From contig NW_027183776.1 in the NCBI RefSeq assembly GCF_041296385.1, forward strand, positions 1 through 64,000: a stretch of 64,000 bases of DNA, written 5' to 3'. The translations under genes were made by a program, and so were the position numbers. This document shows positions 20,471 through 31,871 of this stretch, piece after piece; within the stretch, counting starts at the first letter, position 1; every line of letters begins with the position of its first letter. Origin of the DNA: Aphelocoma coerulescens (lineage: Eukaryota > Chordata > Aves > Passeriformes > Corvidae). The notes under the pieces were generated by a model. The model had not been told where the DNA came from, searched no databases, and saw only the letters and a program-made list of their open reading frames with translations.

Positions 20471-21302
20471 TGTCGAAATTGATGGCGATGATGGTGATGA
20501 GGGTGTGGGTTCGGTCGGGCCCGGCTGGAGATGGACGGCGACGAGAGATCTCTATAAGCAGGTCTTTGGAGCATGCAGTTTATTGCAGAGGGCGTGGGTA
20601 CAGGGGCACTGCTTAGAGCTGCCAGCTGCAGCTCCAAGCAGGCCCAAGGTGTAAGAGAGGGAGAGAGAGTGAGCGAGAGAGCTAGAGCAAGAGGCTGAGA
20701 GCTAAGAGTGTAAAGAGCAAGAGAGACAAACTAAGAGGAGAGCTGAATTAAGAGGAAGAAGAAGAGCAAGAGAGTTACTAAGAGAGCTACTAAGAGGAGA
20801 AGAGCATTACTAAGAGAGCTACTAAGAGAGTTACTAAGAGCGTTACTAAGAGGAGAAGAGCATTACTAAGAGGAGAGGAGTTAAGAGAGCGAGGAGCTTG
20901 TTACAATACAATAAATCATCTTCTGTAGTGAATATTCTAATTCTCAGTAGCCAATCTAATACAAGGTACAAATCCTATAGCATTTACATACAGCCTATAA
21001 GAGTTCTTACATTACCATAGAGTGTTACATTTTAACTTCTAAAAACTACTCTTTGGACCCCTTCTGCTGAGCTAGTAGGGTCTGCTCTGACCCTTGGACC
21101 TGTCTGCAAGCAGAGGGTATTGTTCAATCAAGAGGGGATTACCTTCAGCCGGCTATACCATTGTTTTCCAGTTGTTCAGTAACTAAGACTCTATATCTCA
21201 AAGATGGCCTTCATTTCGATGTCGCTCACAGTTTTCATATTCCCAGAATCTTTTGTTAGGCAATCATATTTATAAGGCTTTCCTGTTTCATCTTCCCCAA
21301 CA
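20471..21302 (-). repeat. LTR 2 (shared: 5' LTR of copy 1, 3' LTR of copy 2)
   Basis: 832 bp, no difference seen from LTR 1. It lies between the two internal regions of block 1 and serves both, the hallmark of LTR-LTR recombination. Confidence 0.95.
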
Positions 21303-22549
21303 TCTCCCCCGTTCTGATGAACAACTAAGATATTAGATACAGTCCTACTCGTTATTTTTTGCACACACTGAAGCATACAAGGTACTGCTACTAAAACTAT
21401 AATTATTACTACTAGAATAATCAAGCCTATTTTACAGAGTTCCCTTAGCCAAGGTGCAAAGCTCCAATCATCAAACAAACTGTCCAGCCAAGACGGGTCA
21501 TCTGTTCTAATTTGGTTAGCTAGATCCTTTAGGTTTTGTAGCTGTTTGTGAATGGAAACAGAATGATCGGATAAGTTCATACAGCATAATCCTTCAAAAT
21601 CTTCACAGCCGTGCCCATGTGCTAATAAAAGATAATCAACGGCAGCTCTATTTTGTAAAGTGGCATGTCTGACTGCCTCTTCATCGGTTAACAGATCACT
21701 GATCATAGTAGAGGTGGCATTTACCTCCTTGCTGAGCCAACATCCCAACTTGTTTAACTGTTTTAAAGCAATTGAGGAGCTTAACTGAGGTAGAAAAATG
21801 CTTGCAACAATTGATTTTCCAGAGTTCCAAGGGTGGAAGTCACTATCACAGTCACTATCGTACTGATGTCCCCAGGAAGATCTGATCTTTCTGCTTTTCT
21901 TTTTGATTACCTCTTTGACACTGGGAGCAATAATTGTAAGTTGTCCCAGAGCACAAGGGCCACCATCTATTTTTGAAGGTATACCTTGCCAGGCCCTGTC
22001 TCCACAGATGAGCCAAATTCCTCTGGGGAATCGAATAGGAAGTTTGCTAAAACGATCTGCATGAGGTTCGTCATATATAAGAAGCTTAACTTGACTACAC
22101 CAAGAAGTTACATTGCTATAAGCTGGGTGATATGGGGTAACATTTAAATGGGGACCGTTTTCTCCTTGAAAGTGAAAGAAATAGCAGGTATCCATAGTTA
22201 ACGAACCTAGGATTTCTAGCTCTTGAAGGTCAGATTTATCAATTTTAGAATTATCAATATAAGTTTGGTGTCTATGGCTGGGAGTTGGAGATACATGATG
22301 ATCGTCATATGGCCAATACTTATCAAGAGTAATATTATCAAAACCTTCTGGAAGAGGTACTCCAACTAAACAGGTTGAAAAAGGTTTGTCAGGGCTTGTG
22401 TCAGATAGACAGATGGTATCGGAGCCTGCGGATTTGGCTAAAGCAACCCAGACATTTGTCTTTGGTTGATTCACAGGTAAAGCTTCACTACAAAAACTAA
22501 AACAAAAGAATAAAAGCAACATGCACGCGCGCAAATGAGAAAACTCCAT
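21191..22549 (-). CDS. env: Env, copy 2
   Basis: Same 452-aa protein as at 15921-17279, with ATG at 22549 and an open frame back to GTG 22579. Its stop lies inside LTR 2. Confidence 0.93.
   Translation of the reverse strand: MEFSHLRACMLLLFFCFSFCSEALPVNQPKTNVWVALAKSAGSDTICLSDTSPDKPFSTCLVGVPLPEGFDNITLDKYWPYDDHHVSPTPSHRHQTYIDNSKIDKSDLQELEILGSLTMDTCYFFHFQGENGPHLNVTPYHPAYSNVTSWCSQVKLLIYDEPHADRFSKLPIRFPRGIWLICGDRAWQGIPSKIDGGPCALGQLTIIAPSVKEVIKKKSRKIRSSWGHQYDSDCDSDFHPWNSGKSIVASIFLPQLSSSIALKQLNKLGCWLSKEVNATSTMISDLLTDEEAVRHATLQNRAAVDYLLLAHGHGCEDFEGLCCMNLSDHSVSIHKQLQNLKDLANQIRTDDPSWLDSLFDDWSFAPWLRELCKIGLIILVVIIIVLVAVPCMLQCVQKITSRTVSNILVVHQNGGDVGEDETGKPYKYDCLTKDSGNMKTVSDIEMKAIFEI
21303..21314 (-). other. 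Polypurine tract, copy 2
   Basis: GAACGGGGGAGA, as in copy 1, abutting LTR 2. Confidence 0.88.
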
Positions 22550-22603
22550 TCTTTTCTTGAGCTGTTTTTGGCAGATCACTTTCTTCTGGTGATTCTGCGC
22601 AGT

Positions 22604-23755
22604 TCAGGTCTGGGTGCTTGCTTCCTGGCTTCCACTTGCAGAGTCACTGGCTGGTGTGGTGGCATCAGCAGGCTTTGATGCGAGGTATGGCTTCACGTTT
22701 TTTGCTGGAACCCACTTGATTCCTTCACCTGTGGAAACACATGCAAACCCCTTCCCCCACATTATAAGATTGTATGGTCCTTCTATTTTTCCTGAGTCTA
22801 GATTTTTAATCAAAACTGGGGGGCGCTCTTTCAGTTTTGCTTTTTTGTTGTTCAAAAAATGTCTATAAATGGGGGGATCAGGCTCTTCTGCAGAGCTATT
22901 CAAAAAATTGTAAACATACAAAGCCTTGTTCAACCTCCTTTGAGGTGTATCCTGGACTTCTCCCCCTCTCTGTTGATCTAAAATGCGTTTTAGGGTTTGA
23001 TGTGTTCTTTTTAGGGTACTTTTTAGCAGTTGTTTAAGATACGGTGAGCAAATACCACTATCTCTTACAGCCCTTCTTAGTTCTTTAATTTCGTGAGTGG
23101 GGATGGGAACCCACGTTTTGGGACTGTCAGGCTGTTGGCTAGCTATCACAGGCTTAGCTAATAGACTTTCATCTTTACAGCTTTGGAGTCTTATTTCATG
23201 CCAATCTGTTAATTGAGAATAATCTGAGCACTTTGGAGGATTTTTTGATTCAGAAAGTAGCGCTAACAAACTCTCAGAACTCGTTTTCTCCTTATGGGTT
23301 GCAAGATCCCAGCCGCTCGCTGGCGGGACTCTGGGGCTCATTGCAAACAAATCTGGCTGCTTTTCAGGGTTTCCTGGTGTTAGATTTAAAGCATCAGCTC
23401 GGGCAGAGCGGCTCTCCGTCTTCCCTGCCACTGGAGCTGCACCACTGCCCTCCGTTCCCCCCCTGTTTGCGGCTTGTGAGGCGAGGCTGAGCTGCGCGGA
23501 GGGATGTTGCTGGGCGGCGGTAGCCGAGGGATACAGCTGTGCGGTGCCGGAGGGCCCCGGCGGGGGCGGCGATGGCACTGCCGATCTCCGCGGTGGCGGG
23601 CGAGGAGGCGGGGGGGCCGCGAGCAACCGGCTCCGCGGCAGCGGGCGAGGGGGTGCGGGTGGCTCTATTGAAGGCGAGGTGAAAGCCGTGGGGGGCGGTG
23701 GCGGAGCTAGTTCCGTGAGCAGTGCTGTGGTTGGAGAAGTGTGAGCGTGCGTGGG
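22604..23755 (-). pseudogene. gag-pol remnant (capsid start / integrase C-terminus), copy 2
   Basis: Same frame and same deletion join as copy 1, unbroken between the TAA at 23756 and TGA at 22604. Confidence 0.85.
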
Positions 23756-25121
23756 TTACGCCATCAGGTCAACGTGGCGGACTGTGATGGCCGCTGTCTG
23801 TGTGTCGGGGAGAGCGGGAGGTGGCAGGGCTGTCCCGTCGGCAGGAGACGATCCCGGGGCTGCGGGAGGCGGGAGGGCCGGCGTGGAGGCGGCGGGAGTA
23901 TGTTGCGGTGGGGCCATGGCGAACGGTGGGCCAGTCGGCGGCTGGACCGCGGCGTGCTGCCGCTGGGAGTTTGCAGGCTGGGCTGGTGTGGCTGCCGGCG
24001 CGGCGGTGCCAGGAGACGGGGCTGGAGCAGCGGCAGGCACGGGAGAGGCAGCAGCCATCTGTGTAGGCGCTGCAGCGCCGGCACCAGGTGGCTGGCGGGG
24101 CTGGGGCGCTCCGTGTCCCACGGACGCGGACGGGACGTTGACCACCACCGGCGCCGTGTCGGTGGCGGCGAGGGGGACCTGGGGGGCTGGAAGAAGGGTC
24201 GCCGCCTGGCTTTGCGGGGGGCCGGCTATGATGGTGGCTACAGCCATAACAGGCGCGGCTAGGGGAGCGGTAGGACCCGTAGGTGGCTGGGGAGCAGCCG
24301 CTGGCCCCGCGGGGCTATCGGCGGGGGGCGGGGCCGCGAAGGCGCTGGCGGACGGGGTGGGAGGAGCGAGGGACGGGGCCGCGAAGACGCTGGAGCCGAG
24401 GGCGGGGACCGCGGGAGCCGGGGCAGCAGGGAGGAACGGGATGGGGGGGGCGGGGATGGGGGGAGCGGTGGAGGGGGTCGTAGGGTCCGGTGGGACAGGG
24501 GTGACGGCTGCCAGGACAGCGGGGGCGGGGGGCGGGGCGGCACGAGTCAGTCGGACCGCGGCTACCGGAGCCGCGAGAGGCGGGACAGCAGGGACTAACG
24601 GGACCGTGGGGGTGGAGATGACGGGGGCGGTGGGGGGGGGCGGTGGAGTCCGGTGGGGCAGGGGTGACCGGTGCAGGGACCGCGGGGGGGTGGGGCGGGG
24701 CGGCACGAGACAGCTGGACCGCGGGTACCGGAGCCGTGAGGTCCGGCGGCGGGGCGGGGGCCGTGCCCGGTTGCAGGCTCGCGGCGGCAAGGGGCGGGCT
24801 CGCAGCAGGAGCGGGACCCGGCGAGGTGGCTGCTGCGGGCGGCGCCTTCACAGCAAACAGCTCCACGAGCGCTCTGCAAGCCGGGACCAGCTCCGCGGCA
24901 GCCCAATCCCGGCGGGAGATATTATTAAAGAGTTTAACCCGAACTGTGTCCCAGAAGTCTCTTGTAAAGACGGCTGAACGGTCAGCATTTGGGAAATTAA
25001 TCAGAGTCCATTCTAAGAGGTTTTTTAGCTCCTGTTTAGGTAATTGACTTGGACCGGAGCTTAGTAAGTACTTAAGTTGTTTATAGAGATGTCTGTCATG
25101 GGCAGAGTGAGTTTGTCCCAT
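23756..25121 (-). pseudogene. gag: Gag, frameshifted in Pro/Ala tract, copy 2
   Basis: ATG at 25121 and the matrix-like domain are intact. The G-run at 24632-24640 has 9 G against 8 in copy 1, so translation leaves the gag frame and ends at 24315 after 268 aa. The downstream gag frame (to 23756) is otherwise preserved. It may be a real slippage mutation or a homopolymer sequencing error. Confidence 0.8.
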
Positions 25122-25137
25122 TATTGACCAGTATGAT

Positions 25138-25147
25138 ACTCACCTAG
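25138..25147 (-). promoter_or_regulatory. Major splice donor, copy 2
   Basis: CTAG|GTGAGT, unchanged from copy 1. Confidence 0.75.
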
Positions 25148-25244
25148 ATGTCGCAGGGGGCAGGGTCCTTAATCAGAAGTCCGTCGTGGGGGGCTGGCCA
25201 GGCTCTCCACACGGCGCTCAGGACGCTGCTGTCGGGTCCCTCCT

Positions 25245-25656
25245 CAGAGCTCCGGTTTCAGGCGTCGCTTGGCAACGGCTTTCCGTGCTCGGGACCTCGC
25301 AGGTGTCTCCACTCAGAGCTCCAGCGCGGGCGGTGCTGAGCAATACCCGCCTGTGCTCGGGCGCGCGGCTGGATCCCTCCTAAGAGCTCCGGTCTGCACT
25401 GCTTAGCAGCGTGTCCGTGCTCGAGGGGTACCACGGCAAACTTCCTCAAAGAGCTCCAGGTAACCGCTGCGCAGCAGTGGCCGTCTGTGCTCGAGGACTG
25501 CCAGGCAATTTCCTCCCTCCGAGAGCTCCAGGTAATTGCTACGAAGTAACGGCTCCCCGTGCTCGAGGGCTGCCTCAGCAGAGTTATAGAGCTCCGGCTT
25601 TTACGCTGCGCAGCAACGGTATGCCGTGCTCACGACACGTTCCAGGTGGCTATAAC
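25245..25656 (-). repeat. Six leader repeats, copy 2
   Basis: Same six degenerate 66-72 bp repeats as at 19974. Confidence 0.85.
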
Positions 25657-25720
25657 TGGTCTTTTAGTTACCGTCCATGGCGAAGTCTCTCACAGGTGGA
25701 AGAAGCTGAATCAGGCCTTC

Positions 25721-25738
25721 ACTCACGTTTGGGCGCCA
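25721..25738 (-). other. Primer binding site, copy 2
   Basis: TGGCGCCCAAACGTGAGT, unchanged. Confidence 0.85.
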
Positions 25739-25741
25739 GTT

Positions 25742-26573
25742 TGTCGAAATTGATGGCGATGATGGTGATGAGGGTGTGGGTTCGGTCGGGCCCGGCTGGA
25801 GATGGACGGCGACGAGAGATCTCTATAAGCAGGTCTTTGGAGCATGCAGTTTATTGCAGAGGGCGTGGGTACAGGGGCACTGCTTAGAGCTGCCAGCTGC
25901 AGCTCCAAGCAGGCCCAAGGTGTAAGAGAGGGAGAGAGAGTGAGCGAGAGAGCTAGAGCAAGAGGCTGAGAGCTAAGAGTGTAAAGAGCAAGAGAGACAA
26001 ACTAAGAGGAGAGCTGAATTAAGAGGAAGAAGAAGAGCAAGAGAGTTACTAAGAGAGCTACTAAGAGGAGAAGAGCATTACTAAGAGAGCTACTAAGAGA
26101 GTTACTAAGAGCGTTACTAAGAGGAGAAGAGCATTACTAAGAGGAGAGGAGTTAAGAGAGCGAGGAGCTTGTTACAATACAATAAATCATCTTCTGTAGT
26201 GAATATTCTAATTCTCAGTAGCCAATCTAATACAAGGTACAAATCCTATAGCATTTACATACAGCCTATAAGAGTTCTTACATTACCATAGAGTGTTACA
26301 TTTTAACTTCTAAAAACTACTCTTTGGACCCCTTCTGCTGAGCTAGTAGGGTCTGCTCTGACCCTTGGACCTGTCTGCAAGCAGAGGGTATTGTTCAATC
26401 AAGAGGGGATTACCTTCAGCCGGCTATACCATTGTTTTCCAGTTGTTCAGTAACTAAGACTCTATATCTCAAAGATGGCCTTCATTTCGATGTCGCTCAC
26501 AGTTTTCATATTCCCAGAATCTTTTGTTAGGCAATCATATTTATAAGGCTTTCCTGTTTCATCTTCCCCAACA
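25742..26573 (-). repeat. LTR 3 (5' LTR of ERV block 1)
   Basis: 832 bp, the outer 5' LTR in viral orientation; its U3 edge abuts the satellite at ACAAA 26574. The viral promoter here would drive transcription of the whole block towards lower coordinates. The env tail encoded in its U3 is cut off from any env gene by the satellite junction. Confidence 0.95.
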
Positions 26574-26578
26574 ACAAA
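26574..26578. repeat. Target-site duplication ACAAA, right of ERV block 1
   Basis: Pairs with 15196-15200; it is followed by GGCTCTCC as in an uninterrupted unit. Confidence 0.95.
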
Positions 26579-28409
26579 GGCTCTCCTGGGAGCCACGGGT
26601 CACAAAGCACCGTGGGCTCTGTGCAGCCCCGCTGTGTCACAATGGCCGCTGGCTTCCACGAGCCCCCGCAGTGTCCCAGTGGGCCCCGTGGCTTTAGGAG
26701 TGGGTGGCTGGGAGTTGGTGCCAGCGGCTGGGGGAGCAGCAGCAGGGACTGTGTGTGGACAGTGCCATGGCCACTTGTGTGGCCACTGGTGTCTCTGTGC
26801 CAGGCACAGCCGTGGTGTGTAACACCGGCTCTGGGTCCTTTGGCTGTGCAGGTGGCAGTCACGGCCTGGAGCAGGGCTGCTCCCGGGGGACAGCCTGGGG
26901 CAGGAGGCTGCTGGAGATTCATTCCCCACACTCCTTGTCATGAGGTGCTCAGAGTGATTGGAAAGGCTGTTGGCAGCAGGCAGTTCTCTGGGTTCAAGCT
27001 GTGGAGCTGTCAGCGGGAATGCAAAGGCCAAGCTGGTGAGCCTTTTGTCCTGGTGCCTTTAGTGTGTGAGCAGTCCCTGGTGCCGTTGTCTTTGGATCCT
27101 GAGTGTGGGAGAGGCAAGGCTTAGGATGGTGCGTAGAGCTGAGAAGGAAAGTGCCGAGAGCAGCGTGTGTGCTGCTGCTTTGAGGGGTGCAGTTGAAGTT
27201 GTAGGCAGCAAGAGCTTTCTCAGCTGGCCCTTTTGTGAGCTCTGCTTTTGCCAGATGACTTCCATCTTACCCTCTTACCATCTTAGCCTCTCATTTTTGC
27301 ATATCCCAAACCCCCTTCCAAACATCCAGCAGCTGCTTGTAAAGAAGAAGTCCTAGAACAAAAAGCCAGTGCTGCCTTTCATAGCCCCTTTGCTGTCTAT
27401 GAAGTAGAGGAAAGAAGCTAGTGAGACGCACTTTCTTTCTCAACTCCATAGAGCGCATCCTTCTCTCAAGGTGGCAGAGTCCTTGGCGGAAGTGAAGCAT
27501 CTGCAGCTGCAGTTCAGACTGAGAGATGTGCCAGGACAGGAAACATTTGCTGACCTTCCCTGTTCCCTGTGCAACATGATTCTCGCATCCCAGTCACTTT
27601 CACATACCTTCGGTATCCCTGAGTCCAAGCAGCTAAAGCTCACAGAGACAGAAGTGTCAGGAAGGAAAACGTTCCAAAAGCACCCCCTTCTCTTATCAGC
27701 ATATAAATTGTGCACAACAGGCTGCGGCACCGAACCTTCCTTCTCAGATAGACATGCCATCACACTTTTCACTCTTGCAGCTCGGTTGAAAAGCTCCAGC
27801 AGCTGCTCCCGCAATAGCAAAAGGTTCTAGAAGTGAAAGCCAGTTTGGGGCTGCACCTTCTCCTTGCCGCATGTAAGCCACACCAAACTCCCTGATGCAC
27901 TCTGTCCTCCCCTTCTCAAAGGAGTAGACGGTGGCATCAGGACACACCTGTGTCCCAGCAGCTGGGTGCCCAGCCGGGAGCAGGAGCAGGGCTGGGGCTG
28001 CTCCCAAAGTTGCCCCGCCCCAATGCCAGAGCCGGACATATGCTGAGGGGGGGCTGGATCAGGCTTTATTGTCCAGCTGCATGCCAGGAGTGAGCACAAA
28101 ATCTACCTGCATTCTCTGCAGCATGCCATCCTGGAGCAGAGCCATTGCCAAAGGAAGCCGTGAGCCCGTGCCAAGCCAGTGCCGGAGTGGGATCCTAGCA
28201 GCACCTGTGGAAGCCGGGAGAGAGGAGCCCACCTGGAGCAGGTTCGTGCAGGATTAATCATCCCGTGGCTTCCCACCAGGGTCCTGTTGCTTCCAAAAGG
28301 CCCCACAGTGTCACTGTGGCCCCTCGGTTCCACCAGGTTCCATAGCGTCACTGTGGTGCCCAGGGTTCCGTCAGCTTCGCCAGCATCCCCACGGTCTGCA
28401 GAGCTCCCC

Positions 28410-28710
28410 GAGCTTCTGTGGTGTCACAGTGGAGGCAGGGTTGCATCAGGTTCCATAGCATCAGCACGGTCTCCAGGGCTCCCAGAGGTTCTGTGGTGTC
28501 ACAGTGGAGGCAGGGTTGCATCAGGTTCCATAGCATCAGCACGGTCTCCAGGGCTCCCAGAGGTTCTGTGGTGTCACAGAGGAGGCAGGGTTGCATCAGG
28601 TTCCATAGCATCAGCACGGTCTCCAGGGCTCCAAGAGCTTCTGTGGTGTCACAGAGGAGGCAGGGTTGCATCAGGTTCAATAGCATCAGCACGGTCTCCA
28701 GGGCTCCCCT
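28410..28710. repeat. Nested 75-bp minisatellite, 4 copies
   Basis: Four copies, without the GTGTTGTCAC change of unit E. Confidence 0.93.
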
Positions 28711-28766
28711 GAGCTTCTGTGGTGGTGTCACAGAGGAGCCAGGCTTCCTTGTAGTTCCCCAGCATC

Positions 28767-31034
28767 ACAAAGGCTCTCCTGGGAGCCACGGGTCACAAAG
28801 CACCGTGGGCTCTGTGCAGCCCCGCTGTGTCACAATGGCCGCTGGCTTCCACGAGCCCCCGCAGTGTCCCAGTGGGCCCCGTGGCTTTAGGAGTGGGTGG
28901 CTGGGAGTTGGTGCCAGCGGCTGGGGGAGCAGCAGCAGGGACTGTGTGTGGACAGTGCCATGGCCACTTGTGTGGCCACTGGTGTCTCTGTGCCAGGCAC
29001 AGCCGTGGTGTGTAACACCGGCTCTGGGTCCTTTGGCTGTGCAGGTGGCAGTCACGGCCTGGAGCAGGGCTGCTCCCGGGGGACAGCCTGGGGCAGGAGG
29101 CTGCTGGAGATTCATTCCCCACACTCCTTGTCATGAGGTGCTCAGAGTGATTGGAAAGGCTGTTGGCAGCAGGCAGTTCTCTGGGTTCAAGCTGTGGAGC
29201 TGTCAGCGGGAATGCAAAGGCCAAGCTGGTGAGCCTTTTGTCCTGGTGCCTTTAGTGTGTGAGCAGTCCCTGGTGCCGTTGTCTTTGGATCCTGAGTGTG
29301 GGAGAGGCAAGGCTTAGGATGGTGCGTAGAGCTGAGAAGGAAAGTGCCGAGAGCAGCGTGTGTGCTGCTGCTTTGAGGGGTGCAGTTGAAGTTGTAGGCA
29401 GCAAGAGCTTTCTCAGCTGGCCCTTTTGTGAGCTCTGCTTTTGCCAGATGACTTCCATCTTACCCTCTTACCATCTTAGCCTCTCATTTTTGCATATCCC
29501 AAACCCCCTTCCAAACATCCAGCAGCTGCTTGTAAAGAAGAAGTCCTAGAACAAAAAGCCAGTGCTGCCTTTCATAGCCCCTTTGCTGTCTATGAAGTAG
29601 AGGAAAGAAGCTAGTGAGACGCACTTTCTTTCTCAACTCCATAGAGCGCATCCTTCTCTCAAGGTGGCAGAGTCCTTGGCGGAAGTGAAGCATCTGCAGC
29701 TGCAGTTCAGACTGAGAGATGTGCCAGGACAGGAAACATTTGCTGACCTTCCCTGTTCCCTGTGCAACATGATTCTCGCATCCCAGTCACTTTCACACAC
29801 CTTCGGTATCCCTGAGTCCAAGCAGCTAAAGCTCACAGAGACAGAAGTGTCAGGAAGGAAAACGTTCCAAAAGCACCCCCTTCTCTTATCAGCATATAAA
29901 TTGTGCACAACAGGCTGCGGCACCGAACCTTCCTTCTCAGATAGACATGCCATCACACTTTTCACTCTTGCAGCTCGGTTGAAAAGCTCCAGCAGCTGCT
30001 CCCGCAATAGCAAAAGGTTCTAGAAGTGAAAGCCAGTTTGGGGCTGCACCTTCTCCTTGCCGCATGTAAGCCACACCAAACTCCCTGATGCACTCTGTCC
30101 TCCCCTTCTCAAAGGAGTAGACGGTGGCATCAGGACACACCTGTGTCCCAGCAGCTGGGTGCCCAGCCGGGAGCAGGAGCAGGGCTGGGGCTGCTCCCAA
30201 AGTTGCCCCGCCCCAATGCCAGAGCCGGACATATGCTGAGGGGGGGCTGGATCAGGCTTTATTGTCCAGCTGCATGCCAGGAGTGAGCACAAAATCTACC
30301 TGCATTCTCTGCAGCATGCCATCCTGGAGCAGAGCCATTGCCAAAGGAAGCCGTGAGCCCGTGCCAAGCCAGTGCCGGAGTGGGATCCTAGCAGCACCTG
30401 TGGAAGCCGGGAGAGAGGAGCCCACCTGGAGCAGGTTCGTGCAGGATTAATCATCCCGTGGCTTCCCACCAGGGTCCTGTTGCTTCCAAAAGGCCCCACA
30501 GTGTCACTGTGGCCCCTCGGTTCCACCAGGTTCCATAGCGTCACTGTGGTGCCCAGGGTTCCGTCAGCTTCGCCAGCATCCCCACGGTCTGCAGAGCTCC
30601 CCGAGCTTCTGTGGTGTCACAGTGGAGGCAGGGTTGCATCAGGTTCCATAGCATCAGCACGGTCTCCAGGGCTCCCAGAGGTTCTGTGGTGTCACAGTGG
30701 AGGCAGGGTTGCATCAGGTTCCATAGCATCACCACAGTCTCCAGGGCTCCCTGAGCTTCTGTGGTGTCACAGTGGAGGCAGGGTTGCATCAGGTTCCATA
30801 GCATCAGCACGGTCTCCAGGGCTCCCAGAGGTTCTGTGGTGTCACAGAGGAGGCAGGGTTGCATCAGGTTCCATAGCATCACCACGGTCTCCAGGGCTCC
30901 AAGAGCTTCTGTGGTGTCACAGAGGAGGCAGGGTTGCATCAGGTTCAATAGCATCAGCACGGTCTCCAGGGCTCCCCTGAGCTTCTGTGGTGGTGTCACA
31001 GAGGAGCCAGGCTTCCTTGTAGTCCCCCAGCATC
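28767..31034. repeat. Satellite unit H, 2268 bp, ends at ERV insertion
   Basis: Complete unit with 5 minisatellite copies. Its end carries the same C variant (31024) as unit F. Confidence 0.95.
30603..30978. repeat. Nested 75-bp minisatellite, 5 copies
   Basis: Five copies of the 75-bp repeat. Confidence 0.93.
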
Positions 31035-31039
31035 ACAAA
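31035..31039. repeat. Target-site duplication ACAAA, left of ERV block 2
   Basis: Same base of the satellite unit as in block 1; pairs with 42415-42419. Confidence 0.95.
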
Positions 31040-31871
31040 TGTCGAAATTGATGGCGATGATGGTGATGAGGGTGTGGGTTCGGTCGGGCCCGGCTGGAGA
31101 TGGACGGCGACGAGAGATCTCTATAAGCAGGTCTTTGGAGCATGCAGTTTATTGCAGAGGGCGTGGGTACAGGGGCACTGCTTAGAGCTGCCAGCTGCAG
31201 CTCCAAGCAGGCCCAAGGTGTAAGAGAGGGAGAGAGAGTGAGCGAGAGAGCTAGAGCAAGAGGCTGAGAGCTAAGAGTGTAAAGAGCAAGAGAGACAAAC
31301 TAAGAGGAGAGCTGAATTAAGAGGAAGAAGAAGAGCAAGAGAGTTACTAAGAGAGCTACTAAGAGGAGAAGAGCATTACTAAGAGAGCTACTAAGAGAGT
31401 TACTAAGAGCGTTACTAAGAGGAGAAGAGCATTACTAAGAGGAGAGGAGTTAAGAGAGCGAGGAGCTTGTTACAATACAATAAATCATCTTCTGTAGTGA
31501 ATATTCTAATTCTCAGTAGCCAATCTAATACAAGGTACAAATCCTATAGCATTTACATACAGCCTATAAGAGTTCTTACATTACCATAGAGTGTTACATT
31601 TTAACTTCTAAAAACTACTCTTTGGACCCCTTCTGCTGAGCTAGTAGGGTCTGCTCTGACCCTTGGACCTGTCTGCAAGCAGAGGGTATTGTTCAATCAA
31701 GAGGGGATTACCTTCAGCCGGCTATACCATTGTTTTCCAGTTGTTCAGTAACTAAGACTCTATATCTCAAAGATGGCCTTCATTTCGATGTCGCTCACAG
31801 TTTTCATATTCCCAGAATCTTTTGTTAGGCAATCATATTTATAAGGCTTTCCTGTTTCATCTTCCCCAACA
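31040..31871 (-). repeat. LTR 4 (3' LTR of internal copy 3)
   Basis: 832 bp, carrying the common bases at the two variable LTR sites (offsets 144 and 551). Confidence 0.95.

Larger units (their letters stand above)
15201..26573 (-). mobile_element. ERV block 1: LTR-internal-LTR-internal-LTR
   Basis: Endogenous retrovirus on the minus strand, 11373 bp, bounded by ACAAA duplications. It has three 832-bp LTRs (15201, 20471, 25742) and two internal regions (16033-20470, 4438 bp; 21303-25741, 4439 bp). The internal regions lack nucleocapsid, protease, reverse transcriptase, RNase H and the integrase core, so the element is not autonomous. The three-LTR form is the usual product of unequal recombination between the LTRs of one provirus. 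The Lys-type primer site and the matrix/capsid/integrase remnants resemble betaretroviruses, while env resembles avian alpharetroviruses. Confidence 0.95.
26574..28766. repeat. Satellite unit G, 2193 bp
   Basis: Complete unit with 4 minisatellite copies (28410-28710), starting exactly at the ERV edge. It corresponds in position to unit E in the 15.84-kb higher-order repeat but reads CACATACCTTCGG (about 27601) where E reads CACACACCTTCGG. Confidence 0.95.
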
